DNA of 29,062 bases, taken from positions 1 to 29,062 of the forward strand of contig JBAXBP010000028.1 in the NCBI GenBank assembly GCA_037141915.1. The letters run 5' to 3'. The position numbers were made by a program, and so were the translations under genes. How positions within the stretch are numbered: position 1 is the stretch's first letter; each line of letters starts with the position of its first letter. This document shows, in pieces, positions 17,401 to 23,983 of this stretch. Source of the DNA: CAIRDP01 sp037141915. Its GTDB lineage: Bacteria; Bacteroidota; Bacteroidia; Bacteroidales; FEN-979. Under the pieces are notes generated by a model. That model did not search any database and was not told the origin of the DNA. It saw only the letters and a list, made by a program, of their open reading frames with translations.

Positions 17401-17490
17401 CTAACGCTTTTTATAATACCTGCGTTTTATACATTTTTGTCAAGGGAAAAATTAAATAGCGAAAAGCGAAATGGCGAAATAGCGAAATAA
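14413..17490 (+). CDS. RND efflux pump, inner-membrane permease (HAE-1/AcrB type)
   Basis: This 1025-residue proton-driven pump starts with the typical SIKRPVLATVFSLLIVIFGLVSY. The first large periplasmic loop opens with YPAMDPPVVSVTTNYAGANPE. Helices 2-6 follow at about 335-490, with the proton-relay aspartate pair in GLVCDDAIIVLENI (helix 4). A second periplasmic domain and helices 8-12 (FVFILGIVLIFLILAAQFES and GLVTKNGILIVEFANQ) complete the repeat. The substrate is probably drugs, detergents or other amphiphiles, but cannot be named. The last 11 residues (1015-1025) are encoded by a heptad/octad repeat related to that in hypB, so the natural C-terminus was probably altered. It forms a tripartite system with the adaptor and the TolC-like gene. 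Confidence 0.95.
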   Translation: MSLSSVSIKRPVLATVFSLLIVIFGLVSYSYLGIREYPAMDPPVVSVTTNYAGANPEIIQAQITEPLEDAINGIEGIRVLSSISNDQTSLISVEFNLGHDMESAANDVRDRVSKTISQLPKDVDPPIVEKLSANANAIIFMVIRSYQHNIMEVNALMENVIKERLQTIPGVGDIKIFGEKKFSMRLWLDPYKMAACGITSLDIQKAVSRENIELPTGRVEGSMTELTIRALGLMQSPDQFNNMIIKQEGGNIIRLSDLGTAELYPQNDRSTVMMDLLPVLIIGVVPQNDANNVAIADEFYRRMDKLKDEIPAEYSISIGYDFTKFERRAVKEVKETIFISLLLVILIIFFFLRDWRSTIIPVVAIPVSLIGAFILMALFGLSINVLTLLAVVLAIGLVCDDAIIVLENIHAKVSGGMNPVIAANEGMSEIFFAVISTTIVLAAVFIPVMFLQGLVGRLFREFALVVAGSVLISAFVALTLSPMMCSRILKPRSGKPNWLIRSTDPFFDSLNRAYERGLDVFLKRRWMAVPLFLVITGLIYVFYKSLHSELAPFEDRNNIRIPTLAPEGSSYEFMDKYMARVDKYFRDSVPEVSTYFYMVAPSIGAKDNPSKGMEIVYLQDADKRKRGQHEIFVKAARELQAITGVRCFPFEPPTIGDRFSGQPVQYVLQAPNLTMLKDVLPHFLEAARKVPILQFVDADFKINKPELRVTVNRDKASLLNVSTEEIARTLQLSLSGQRYQYFYMDGKQYEIIGQLMARYRGDPDALKSLYVRSNQGDLVPLDNLISIEENINPAAIYSYNRYISATISAGLTQGATLGDGIRELDRISKEILPPGIKTNLAGQSRDYSESSSSLIFVFILGIVLIFLILAAQFESFVDPFIILLTVPLAIAGAMFSLWYFRQTLNIFSEIGIIMLIGLVTKNGILIVEFANQRKQAGLNKLEAVRTAAASRFRPILMTSSAMVLGILPIALNIGASSESRQSLGIAVVGGLIFSTFLTLFIIPAFYTFLSREKLNSEKRNGEIAK
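17454..17490. repeat. GCGAAAA-type short tandem repeat forming the end of the pump gene
   Basis: Units of 7-8 nt (AATAGC, GAAAAGC, GAAATGGC, GAAATAGC, GAAATAA) make a 37-nt block ending with the stop codon. The same units, in reverse complement, occur twice in hypB, ending in the same GAAATAA. The repeat supplies the last 11 codons and stop of the RND pump gene. The region up to 17551 continues AT-rich with short repeated words. Confidence 0.7.
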
Positions 17491-17551
17491 AAGCGTTCGC
17501 CGAAGGCCAAATGAGCACACAAATGAAATAAGAAATTAGTGCGAATAAATA

Positions 17552-18856
17552 GTGAAAAAAACGTTAATCACCGGGTTGTGTCTCATTATCGCTGCATACA
17601 CAGCGGTTGCCCAGGAAATTCTTAAGCTGGACAGGGCCATCGAGATTGGCCTTTCGAATAATTACGGTATTAACATTGCAAAGAATTCTCTGCAGATATC
17701 TGTCAACAATGCCACACCCGGAAATGCGGGGATGCTTCCGGGCATTGATGTCAACGCAGGTTACGGCTTAGGGATCAGCAATGCAAATGTGACAAATATT
17801 ACAGGTGTTGAACTGAAGAACACGAAAGCCCAGTCCAGCCTGGCTGTTGCGGGGATCAACCTGAACTGGACACTCTTTGACGGGCTCAAAATGTTCATCA
17901 CTTACGACAAACTGAAGAAGCTTGAAGAGATAGGCGACCTAAGTGTGAAGATCTCCGTTGAGAACACCCTTGCGGGTATCATGATTTCTTATTATGACAT
18001 CATCCGCCAGCAAAAGCAGACTGCGATCATGAAAGAGCAGGTGGGGATCTCGCAGTTCAGGCTCGACCTCGCAAGGCTTAGGTTCGAAACAGGAAGCGGC
18101 TCGGAGCTGGAACTCCTGAAAGCCAAAGTTGAACTGAATGCAGATATAGCCAACCTTTCAAATCAGAAGACAGTTTCGTTGAATTCGCTGGCCACTCTGA
18201 ATGAATTTATGGCAAGGGATGTCACCCTGCAGTTTGATGTCAGGGATACAATATTACTTCATTACCAGCTTAACTATGATTCACTGAGGGTGGGTATGAA
18301 AGAGGCTAACCGCAACCTGCTTCTGTACAACAGGAATATGGAGCTGAGCGGCCTCAATGTTAAAGCGGCGAGGGCAGTTCAATGGCCCGTTATCGGGTTG
18401 ACCACCGGCATCAATTATTCGAACGCATCTTCAGAGGCCAGCATAACCAATTACAACAGGAATTTCGGAGCCATCATAGGGGTTACAGCCTATATGAATA
18501 TCTTCAACGGGCTGAACCTCCAGAGGGAGTACCGCAATGCAAAGGTCTCCTATGCCAGCTCTGAACTTGAAATAAAACAGTTTGAAAATAAGATTGACGC
18601 ATACCTTCTTAAAATATATAATGAATACATGAACCAGCTTGAACTGGTGTCCTTCGAACTCCAAAATGTGGAACTGGCTCGCAAGAATATGGATATTGCC
18701 AGGGAGAGTTTTGAAGTGGGATCGATCTCATCACTTCAGCTTCGCGAAATCCAGAGAAACCTTCTGAGTGCCGATACACGCCTTGTTGAAGCCGAATTCA
18801 GGACAAAACTCACCGAAACGGCATTGCTCCTTCTAAGCGGTAAGTTGTTAAAGTAA
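17552..18856 (+). CDS. TolC-family outer-membrane efflux channel
   Basis: This 434-residue outer membrane efflux protein has a signal peptide, KKTLITGLCLIIAAYTAVAQ, with cleavage likely near residue 20. Two repeats of the OEP fold follow. Family features include LDRAIEIGLSNNYGINIAKNSLQ at the first helix, LNWTLFDGLKMFITYDKL, and in the second half GVTAYMNIFNGLNLQREYRNAKV and SFEVGSISSLQLREIQRNLL. It forms the outer-membrane exit duct for the RND pump. The start is GTG at 17552; no in-frame ATG would keep the signal peptide. It lies 61 bp after the pump, in the same direction, and is probably in the same operon. Confidence 0.92.
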   Translation: MKKTLITGLCLIIAAYTAVAQEILKLDRAIEIGLSNNYGINIAKNSLQISVNNATPGNAGMLPGIDVNAGYGLGISNANVTNITGVELKNTKAQSSLAVAGINLNWTLFDGLKMFITYDKLKKLEEIGDLSVKISVENTLAGIMISYYDIIRQQKQTAIMKEQVGISQFRLDLARLRFETGSGSELELLKAKVELNADIANLSNQKTVSLNSLATLNEFMARDVTLQFDVRDTILLHYQLNYDSLRVGMKEANRNLLLYNRNMELSGLNVKAARAVQWPVIGLTTGINYSNASSEASITNYNRNFGAIIGVTAYMNIFNGLNLQREYRNAKVSYASSELEIKQFENKIDAYLLKIYNEYMNQLELVSFELQNVELARKNMDIARESFEVGSISSLQLREIQRNLLSADTRLVEAEFRTKLTETALLLLSGKLLK

Positions 18857-18910
18857 GGCGACTGCGGATGAGATGACGGGTAATCCCCTGCTGTTCTCTT
18901 ATAGTGCAGA

Positions 18911-19756
18911 TCACCTGGTCATGTAATCCCTTACTTCTCCCGAGATTGCAACCACTGCGTCCAGGTCAGCCGGCGACAGGGGTTTATTTTTAACGCCGAG
19001 AATGTCGAATACTTTTTTCAGTTTCGACATTTCATCAGCCACGGGTTTGATATTGGAATCGCTCCCGTAAGCCCCCAGGACCACTATCAGGTTGTCAAGG
19101 TTTTCCTTTTGGGCAAGGATGCCTTCCCTTATCCTGAGATTCCCCGGGGCAAACTGGCATAATGAGGAAGTGATATACAGGCCTTCGGTAAATGCTCCTG
19201 AAGCGACAAGCACAGCGACCTGGGTGCGGTTGTTTTTTCTCAGGAAGTCAGTGGTCGACCTGAAAAACGTCCTTGCAAGTGAAACCAGGCTGTCACGGTT
19301 GTTTTTATAGCTTTCGGCCTTTTTAAGCAGGTCTTTGTCGTAAACCCCGCCTATACCCAGGTCGCCGGCAAGCTTTCCTGTACAGAAAAGAAATTTGTCG
19401 GTTTCATCAGCACGTTGGTATACCGATGAGTAGGCCAAATCGGTGCTGTAAACCCCCAGGTTAAGGGCTTTGGTTTTTTCAGTAAAGTACCTGTTGAGAT
19501 TGGCGGGTGGATTGCAAAGGCTGAAGATGTAAGGGGCCTTGGCGGCCTGCAGGGTTGTCGTTACGTCGAGAGGAGTGGGGAAACGGTTCAGCATGTCCTG
19601 AGCCTCGGGCGAAAGGATAACTTCCCTCTTGATAACCTCCTGGATTGCATCTCCCGAAGAACTTTCACTCCCTCCCTGGTTCCCGCAGGAGGGTAATATC
19701 ATCATGGATGTGAGAAAGATCATCCAACTTATATGTTTTTGAATGAAATATTTCAT
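18911..19756 (-). CDS. Lipoprotein of unknown function
   Basis: This 281-residue protein has a signal peptide and the lipobox MMILPSC, followed by a Gly/Ser-rich linker (GNQGGSESSSGD). The rest is soluble and largely helical. Segments such as LGVYSTDLAYSSVYQRADET, LAGDLGIGGVYDKDLLKKAE, VAVLVASGAFTEGLYITSSL and NLDNLIVVLGAYGSD look like conserved blocks. I recognise the type as a lipoprotein seen in Bacteroidota, with no assigned role. It is convergent with the TolC-like gene (54-bp gap, no clear terminator) and divergent from the hydrogenase operon across a 154-bp shared control region. That neighbourhood allows, but does not show, a link to hydrogenase or membrane energetics. Confidence 0.75.
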   Translation of the reverse strand: MKYFIQKHISWMIFLTSMMILPSCGNQGGSESSSGDAIQEVIKREVILSPEAQDMLNRFPTPLDVTTTLQAAKAPYIFSLCNPPANLNRYFTEKTKALNLGVYSTDLAYSSVYQRADETDKFLFCTGKLAGDLGIGGVYDKDLLKKAESYKNNRDSLVSLARTFFRSTTDFLRKNNRTQVAVLVASGAFTEGLYITSSLCQFAPGNLRIREGILAQKENLDNLIVVLGAYGSDSNIKPVADEMSKLKKVFDILGVKNKPLSPADLDAVVAISGEVRDYMTR

Positions 19757-19851
19757 AAGTATGATATTATTTTTCCGGGTTAAATTTAATGATTTCCGTT
19801 GAATTACGTATTTAATTTTTACATAGACCGGTTACAAATTACTTTAAACGT

Positions 19852-19882
19852 ATTGACATAGGCTTATTAATCTATATCTTTA
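19852..19882 (+). promoter_or_regulatory. Likely promoter of the hydrogenase operon
   Basis: ATTG (19852-19855) and TATCTTTA (19875-19882) stand 19 bp apart, the normal Bacteroidota geometry. They differ from TTTG / TAnnTTTG at one base each. The site is 28 bp before ATG 19911, in the 154-bp region shared with the divergent lipoprotein gene. I see no clear FNR or sigma-54 site. Confidence 0.4.
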
Positions 19883-19910
19883 ATCTGCAAATCTTTAACC
19901 TCAATCGTTT

Positions 19911-21020
19911 ATGGAGAATCAACGTCTGACATTTTATGAGGAACTCAGGGGGAAAGGTGTTTCCCGCCGCGATTTCATTAAGTTTTGTACGACCATGGCT
20001 GCTTTCATGGGCCTGGAAGCGAGCGGGGTGGCCCAGATCGCGAAAGCCTTTGAAACCAAACCGCGAATGCCGGTCATCTGGTTCCATTTCCAGGAATGTA
20101 CCTGTTGCAGCGAATCCTTTATAAGAGCTTCACATCCTATTATTGCCGATATTGTTCTTGACAAGATCTCCTTAGATTACCAGGAAACACTGATGGCGGC
20201 TTCAGGGGCTCCCGCCGAAGCGGCATACAAGGCTGTTATGGCGAAGTATCCCGGCGAATATATCGTTATGGTTGAAGGTTCCATCCCCACCGAAAATGAA
20301 GCATATTGCTGTATCGGCGGCCGTAGCGCACTGCAGATCCTCCAGGAGGCAGTGAAGAACTGCAAGGCTGTCGTTGCATGGGGCAACTGTGCCTCTGCAG
20401 GCTGTGTTCAGGCTGCAAGCCCGAATCCGACCGGAGCGAAACCGGTACATAAGGTCATCAGCGGTAAACCTGTAATTAATGTTCAGGGATGTCCTCCGAT
20501 CGCAGATGTCATGGCCGGTGTAGTCGTACATCTTCTTACCTTCGACCGCATCCCCCAGCTTGACGGTATGGGAAGGCCCAAGGCATTTTATTCAAGAAGG
20601 GTGCATGACACCTGTTACCGCCGAGCCAATTTCGATGCAGGCTTGTTCGTGGAATCCTTCGACGACGAAGGAGCAAAAAGAGGTTATTGTCTTTACAAGA
20701 TGGGCTGCAAGGGTCCTGTTACCTACAACTCCTGCGGTATCATCAAATGGAACGACGGTGTGAGTTACCCGATCCAGAGCGGCCATCCCTGCATAGGCTG
20801 TGCCGAAGAAGGATTCTGGGATAACGGTCCGTTCTACCAGCATCTCCCCGGTGTTGAAGGTTTCGGTATCGAGACCACCGCCGACAAGGTAGGACTTGGG
20901 CTGGGCATAGGCACTGCAGTCGGTATTGCCGCTCATGCCGTAGTCACCAACATCCGCAAGCATAAAGAGATAATTAATGAGCCTGAAGAAGGTTCAGAAG
21001 TTGAAACCAAGAAAGTATAA
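19911..21020 (+). CDS. hyaA: [NiFe]-hydrogenase small subunit, group 1, six-cysteine proximal site
   Basis: This 369-residue electron-transfer subunit of a membrane-bound uptake hydrogenase has an N-terminal Tat signal, VSRRDFIKFC (R19-R20). A C-terminal membrane anchor lies at about 326-347, with a basic and then acidic tail. The proximal cluster ligands are C63, C65, C66, C160, C165 and C194. The extra C65 (in ECTCCSES) and C165 (in GNCASAGC) match the two supernumerary cysteines that bind a [4Fe-3S] cluster in oxygen-tolerant group 1d enzymes. Standard enzymes have glycine at both places. The distal cluster uses H232, C235, C260 and C266; the medial cluster uses C275, C294 and C297. It heads an operon with spacings of 5, 2 and 20 bp. 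It exports as a heterodimer with HyaB after maturation. Confidence 0.96.
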   Translation: MENQRLTFYEELRGKGVSRRDFIKFCTTMAAFMGLEASGVAQIAKAFETKPRMPVIWFHFQECTCCSESFIRASHPIIADIVLDKISLDYQETLMAASGAPAEAAYKAVMAKYPGEYIVMVEGSIPTENEAYCCIGGRSALQILQEAVKNCKAVVAWGNCASAGCVQAASPNPTGAKPVHKVISGKPVINVQGCPPIADVMAGVVVHLLTFDRIPQLDGMGRPKAFYSRRVHDTCYRRANFDAGLFVESFDDEGAKRGYCLYKMGCKGPVTYNSCGIIKWNDGVSYPIQSGHPCIGCAEEGFWDNGPFYQHLPGVEGFGIETTADKVGLGLGIGTAVGIAAHAVVTNIRKHKEIINEPEEGSEVETKKV

Positions 21021-21025
21021 CAGCC

Positions 21026-22744
21026 ATGGCAGACAGAATCGTAATAGATCCCATCACCCGCATTGAAGGCCATCTGCGGGTAGAAATAGAAGTAAAAGAT
21101 GGTAAAGTAACCGACGCATACAGTGCCGGCACCATGGTGCGTGGCATCGAGACCATCCTGAAGGGCCGCGATCCCCGCGATGCATGGGCCTTTGTAGGCC
21201 GTGTTTGCGGCGTATGTACCTCTACGCACTCACTGACTTCCGTCAGGACTGTTGAGAATGCCCTCGGTATTTCAGTACCACCGAACGCAGAACTCATCAG
21301 GAACCTGATGGCAAACGCCTTATATATCCAGGACCATGTGGTCCATTTTTACCAGCTTCATGCCCTCGACTGGGTCGATGTGGTTTCGGCCCTCAAAGCT
21401 AATCCTGCAGAAGCGTCGAAGATAGCCCAGAGCATTTCAGCCTGGCCCAAGAGCTCGGTAGGTTATTTCACAGATATCCAGAAACGTTTCAAGAATTTCG
21501 TTGAAAGCGGACAGCTTGGTATTTTTGCCAACGGCTACTGGGGGCATAAGGCATACAAACTTCCTCCAGAAGTCAACCTTATTGCCGTTGCCCATTACCT
21601 TGAAGCCTTGCAGTGGCAAAAGGAACTCGTGAAAGTTCATACAATTTTCGGCGGAAAAAATCCACACCCGAATTACCTCGTAGGAGGTGTTCCATGTTCC
21701 ATCAATATTGATGAAGCCAATGCAGTGAATGCCGAACGTCTCGCTTTCGTCGGACAGTTGTTCCAGGATGCAAAGACTTTCGTAGACCAGGTGTACATTC
21801 CCGACCTCCTTGCTGTTGCTTCTTTCTATAAGGACTGGGGAGCTATTGGCGGTGGGTTGAGCAATTATCTTGCTTTCGGAGATTTCCCTTCAAACGGGTA
21901 CAACAATCCCGACAGTTTCAAGATGCCGCGCGGAGCCATACTCGGCCGCGACCTCAGCCACATACAGGAAGTGAAAGCCGAAGATCCTGAACAGATCCAG
22001 GAATACATCAACAACTCCTGGTATGAGTATTCGAAGGGTAATGAGGCAGGCTTGCATCCCTGGGAAGGTGAAACGAAATTCAATTATACCGGTCCCAAGC
22101 CGCCTTATGAGCATCTCGATTTTTCGCAGAAATACAGCTGGGTGAAGACCCCGCGCTGGAAGGGCCATCCAATGGAGGTAGGGCCTCTCGCAAGAACCCT
22201 GGTAGGTTATGCATCCGGCCGCGCCGATTATAAAGAAGTGGTGGAATATGCATTGAAAACTCTGGATGTTCCTGTTACTGCTTTATTCTCGACACTGGGC
22301 CGCACAGCCGCAAGGGGACTTGAAACCAAGCTCACCTGCGGATGGGCGCTTGAATTCTACAACCAGCTTCTTGCAAATATCAAGAACGGTGACAGCCGCA
22401 CCCAAAACAATGCAAGCTGGGATCCCGAAACCTGGCCTAAAAAGGCAAAAGGTATTGGAATGGTGGAAGCTCCCCGTGGCGCTCTTTCACATTTCATCGT
22501 GATTGAAGACAAGAAGATCGCTAATTATCAGCTGGTGGTTCCTACCACCTGGAATGCTTCTCCGCGCGATACTAAGGGGCAGCGTTCAGCATACGAGGAA
22601 TCACTTATCGGGACTCCCATCGCCGATCCGAAAAATCCCCTGGAAGTACTGAGAACCATACATTCTTTCGACCCCTGCCTTGCCTGTGCTGTGCATCTTT
22701 ATGATGAGAACGGCAGTACCATTCATGAGATGAAAACCTATTAG
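21026..22744 (+). CDS. hyaB: [NiFe]-hydrogenase large subunit, group 1 (precursor)
   Basis: This 572-residue catalytic subunit oxidises H2 at the Ni-Fe(CN)2CO site. The L1 motif is RVCGVCTSTHSL with C61, C64 and H68. The C-terminal L2 motif is DPCLACAVH with C551 and C554. The four cysteines bind nickel, and C64 and C554 bridge to iron. Fifteen residues (558-572, LYDENGSTIHEMKTY) follow His557. They are the tail that the HyaD-type endopeptidase must cut after metal insertion. The N-terminal ITRIEGHLRVE motif is typical of all large subunits. It has no signal and is carried out by the Tat signal of the small subunit. ATG lies 5 bp after the small-subunit stop. The stop is TAG. Confidence 0.97.
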   Translation: MADRIVIDPITRIEGHLRVEIEVKDGKVTDAYSAGTMVRGIETILKGRDPRDAWAFVGRVCGVCTSTHSLTSVRTVENALGISVPPNAELIRNLMANALYIQDHVVHFYQLHALDWVDVVSALKANPAEASKIAQSISAWPKSSVGYFTDIQKRFKNFVESGQLGIFANGYWGHKAYKLPPEVNLIAVAHYLEALQWQKELVKVHTIFGGKNPHPNYLVGGVPCSINIDEANAVNAERLAFVGQLFQDAKTFVDQVYIPDLLAVASFYKDWGAIGGGLSNYLAFGDFPSNGYNNPDSFKMPRGAILGRDLSHIQEVKAEDPEQIQEYINNSWYEYSKGNEAGLHPWEGETKFNYTGPKPPYEHLDFSQKYSWVKTPRWKGHPMEVGPLARTLVGYASGRADYKEVVEYALKTLDVPVTALFSTLGRTAARGLETKLTCGWALEFYNQLLANIKNGDSRTQNNASWDPETWPKKAKGIGMVEAPRGALSHFIVIEDKKIANYQLVVPTTWNASPRDTKGQRSAYEESLIGTPIADPKNPLEVLRTIHSFDPCLACAVHLYDENGSTIHEMKTY

Positions 22745-22746
22745 CC

Positions 22747-23469
22747 ATGAGAAACCGCACCACCCCTTTGCGTGAAGTGCATGTTTGGGAGTTGCCCGTC
22801 CGATTTTATCATTGGATCAATGCACTTTGTGTCGTCACACTTTGTGTCACCGGTTACATCATTGGTAACCCGCCTGCCTTTATGAAAGGAACCGAAGCTT
22901 CATTCAACTACTGGTTTGGTACTGTGCGCTTCATTCATTTCGTAACCGCATTCCTGTTCTTCTTCAATTTCATTTTCCGCCTCTACTGGGGATTTACCGG
23001 GAATGAATTTGCCCGCTGGTATAATTACATCCCTCTGAAACGCTGCCAGTGGAAGGAAATGCTGGAGGTAATAAAAGTGGATGTGCTTCAGCTGACAAAT
23101 AAAAAGATAGATTCGATAGGACATAACTCACTTGCAAGCTTTATCTATTTTCTTACATTCCTGATCTTTCTTCTGCAATGCCTTACAGGTTTCGGAATGT
23201 ACGCTGCCATGAGCAAATCCTTTCTGCCTCATATGTTCGCCTGGGTTGTTCCTTTTCTTGGCGGTGATATGCATGTAAGGCAGATCCATCACATCCTGAT
23301 GTGGGGCTTTATAATCTTTGCACTCATACATATGTACCTGGTATTCTACCATGACTACATCGAGCGCAGGGGTGTAACCTCATCCATGATCGGTGGCTGG
23401 AAATTCATCGAAGAAGATGTGGTTGAGCGCCATGAAAACAGGACAGAAGAATGTCCCAAGAACAACTGA
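22747..23469 (+). CDS. hyaC: Hydrogenase b-type cytochrome subunit
   Basis: This 240-residue integral membrane di-heme cytochrome b anchors the hydrogenase and passes electrons to the quinone pool. Four membrane helices lie at about 20-40, 58-81, 130-152 and 182-202. Candidate heme ligands are H22 (RFYHWINA), H64 (RFIHFVTA), H181 or H182 (RQIHHILMWG) and H195 (ALIHMYLVF), as in the HyaC/CybH family. The family opening VHVWELPVRFYHW is clear. The gene starts 2 bp after the large-subunit stop, so translational coupling is likely. A hydrophilic tail of about 35 residues follows. Its presence marks this as a respiratory uptake enzyme rather than a soluble or H2-evolving type. Confidence 0.95.
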   Translation: MRNRTTPLREVHVWELPVRFYHWINALCVVTLCVTGYIIGNPPAFMKGTEASFNYWFGTVRFIHFVTAFLFFFNFIFRLYWGFTGNEFARWYNYIPLKRCQWKEMLEVIKVDVLQLTNKKIDSIGHNSLASFIYFLTFLIFLLQCLTGFGMYAAMSKSFLPHMFAWVVPFLGGDMHVRQIHHILMWGFIIFALIHMYLVFYHDYIERRGVTSSMIGGWKFIEEDVVERHENRTEECPKNN

Positions 23470-23489
23470 TCCTTCAATAAGCTGAACAC

Positions 23490-23960
23490 TTGTCAGGTTT
23501 GCAAAACAATATCCTGGTTCTCGGGATCGGTAATCTTTTAATGAACGATGAAGGCGTAGGTATTCATGTAATATCTGCGCTTGAAAAGGAGGGAGGCGTG
23601 GCCGGTGCCGAACTGATGGACGGAGGGACAGGAGGGTTTCACCTGCTGGGGCATATACAATCTTACAAAACAATTATCATAATCGATGCTTCACTGGATG
23701 AATTTCCTGCAGGACATATCAGGGTTCTGCATCCTAAGTATGCGAAGGATTTTCCCAGACAGCTCAGCGCTCATGAAATAGGACTGAAGGACCTGATCGA
23801 TTCAGCCTGCCTGCTTGGCGAGCTGCCCATGATCTATCTCATTGCCGTTTCTGTTAAGGATTTCCAGGATATGGGCTTGGACCTTTCGCCGGATGTCGCT
23901 GCAGCAGTGCCTCAAGCTATGAAGAAAGTCAGGGAATTGGTTGCAGAACAAAATAAATAG
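23490..23960 (+). CDS. hyaD: Hydrogenase maturation endopeptidase (HyaD/HybD, peptidase M52)
   Basis: This 156-residue nickel-sensing protease removes the C-terminal tail of the large subunit after nickel insertion. The N-terminal strand ILVLGIGNLLMNDEGVGIHV is diagnostic. The three metal ligands correspond to E21, D66 (IIIIDASLD) and H95 (LSAHEIGL); HybD uses E16, D62 and H93. No ATG is available before the conserved strand. The start is TTG 23490, or TTG 23499 three codons later. It is the last gene of the structural operon. Its final codons (QNK and the TAG stop) lie inside a palindrome shared with the convergent hypB gene, so both proteins end in EQNK. Confidence 0.92.
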   Translation: MSGLQNNILVLGIGNLLMNDEGVGIHVISALEKEGGVAGAELMDGGTGGFHLLGHIQSYKTIIIIDASLDEFPAGHIRVLHPKYAKDFPRQLSAHEIGLKDLIDSACLLGELPMIYLIAVSVKDFQDMGLDLSPDVAAAVPQAMKKVRELVAEQNK

Positions 23961-23983
23961 CAGAGAACCTGCTATTTATTTTG
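23949..23983. terminator. Bidirectional terminator overlapping both stop codons of hyaD and hypB
   Basis: The arms 23949-23963 (CAAAATAAATAGCAG) and 23969-23983 form a perfect 15-bp inverted repeat around the loop AGAAC. The A/T-rich outer arm gives a U-rich 3' end in either direction, although G/C pairs are few. The TAG stop of hyaD (23958-23960) lies in the left arm and the TAG stop of hypB (23974-23972) in the right arm. Each strand therefore encodes QNK-stop. The two operons converge with only 11 bp between stops. Confidence 0.75.
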
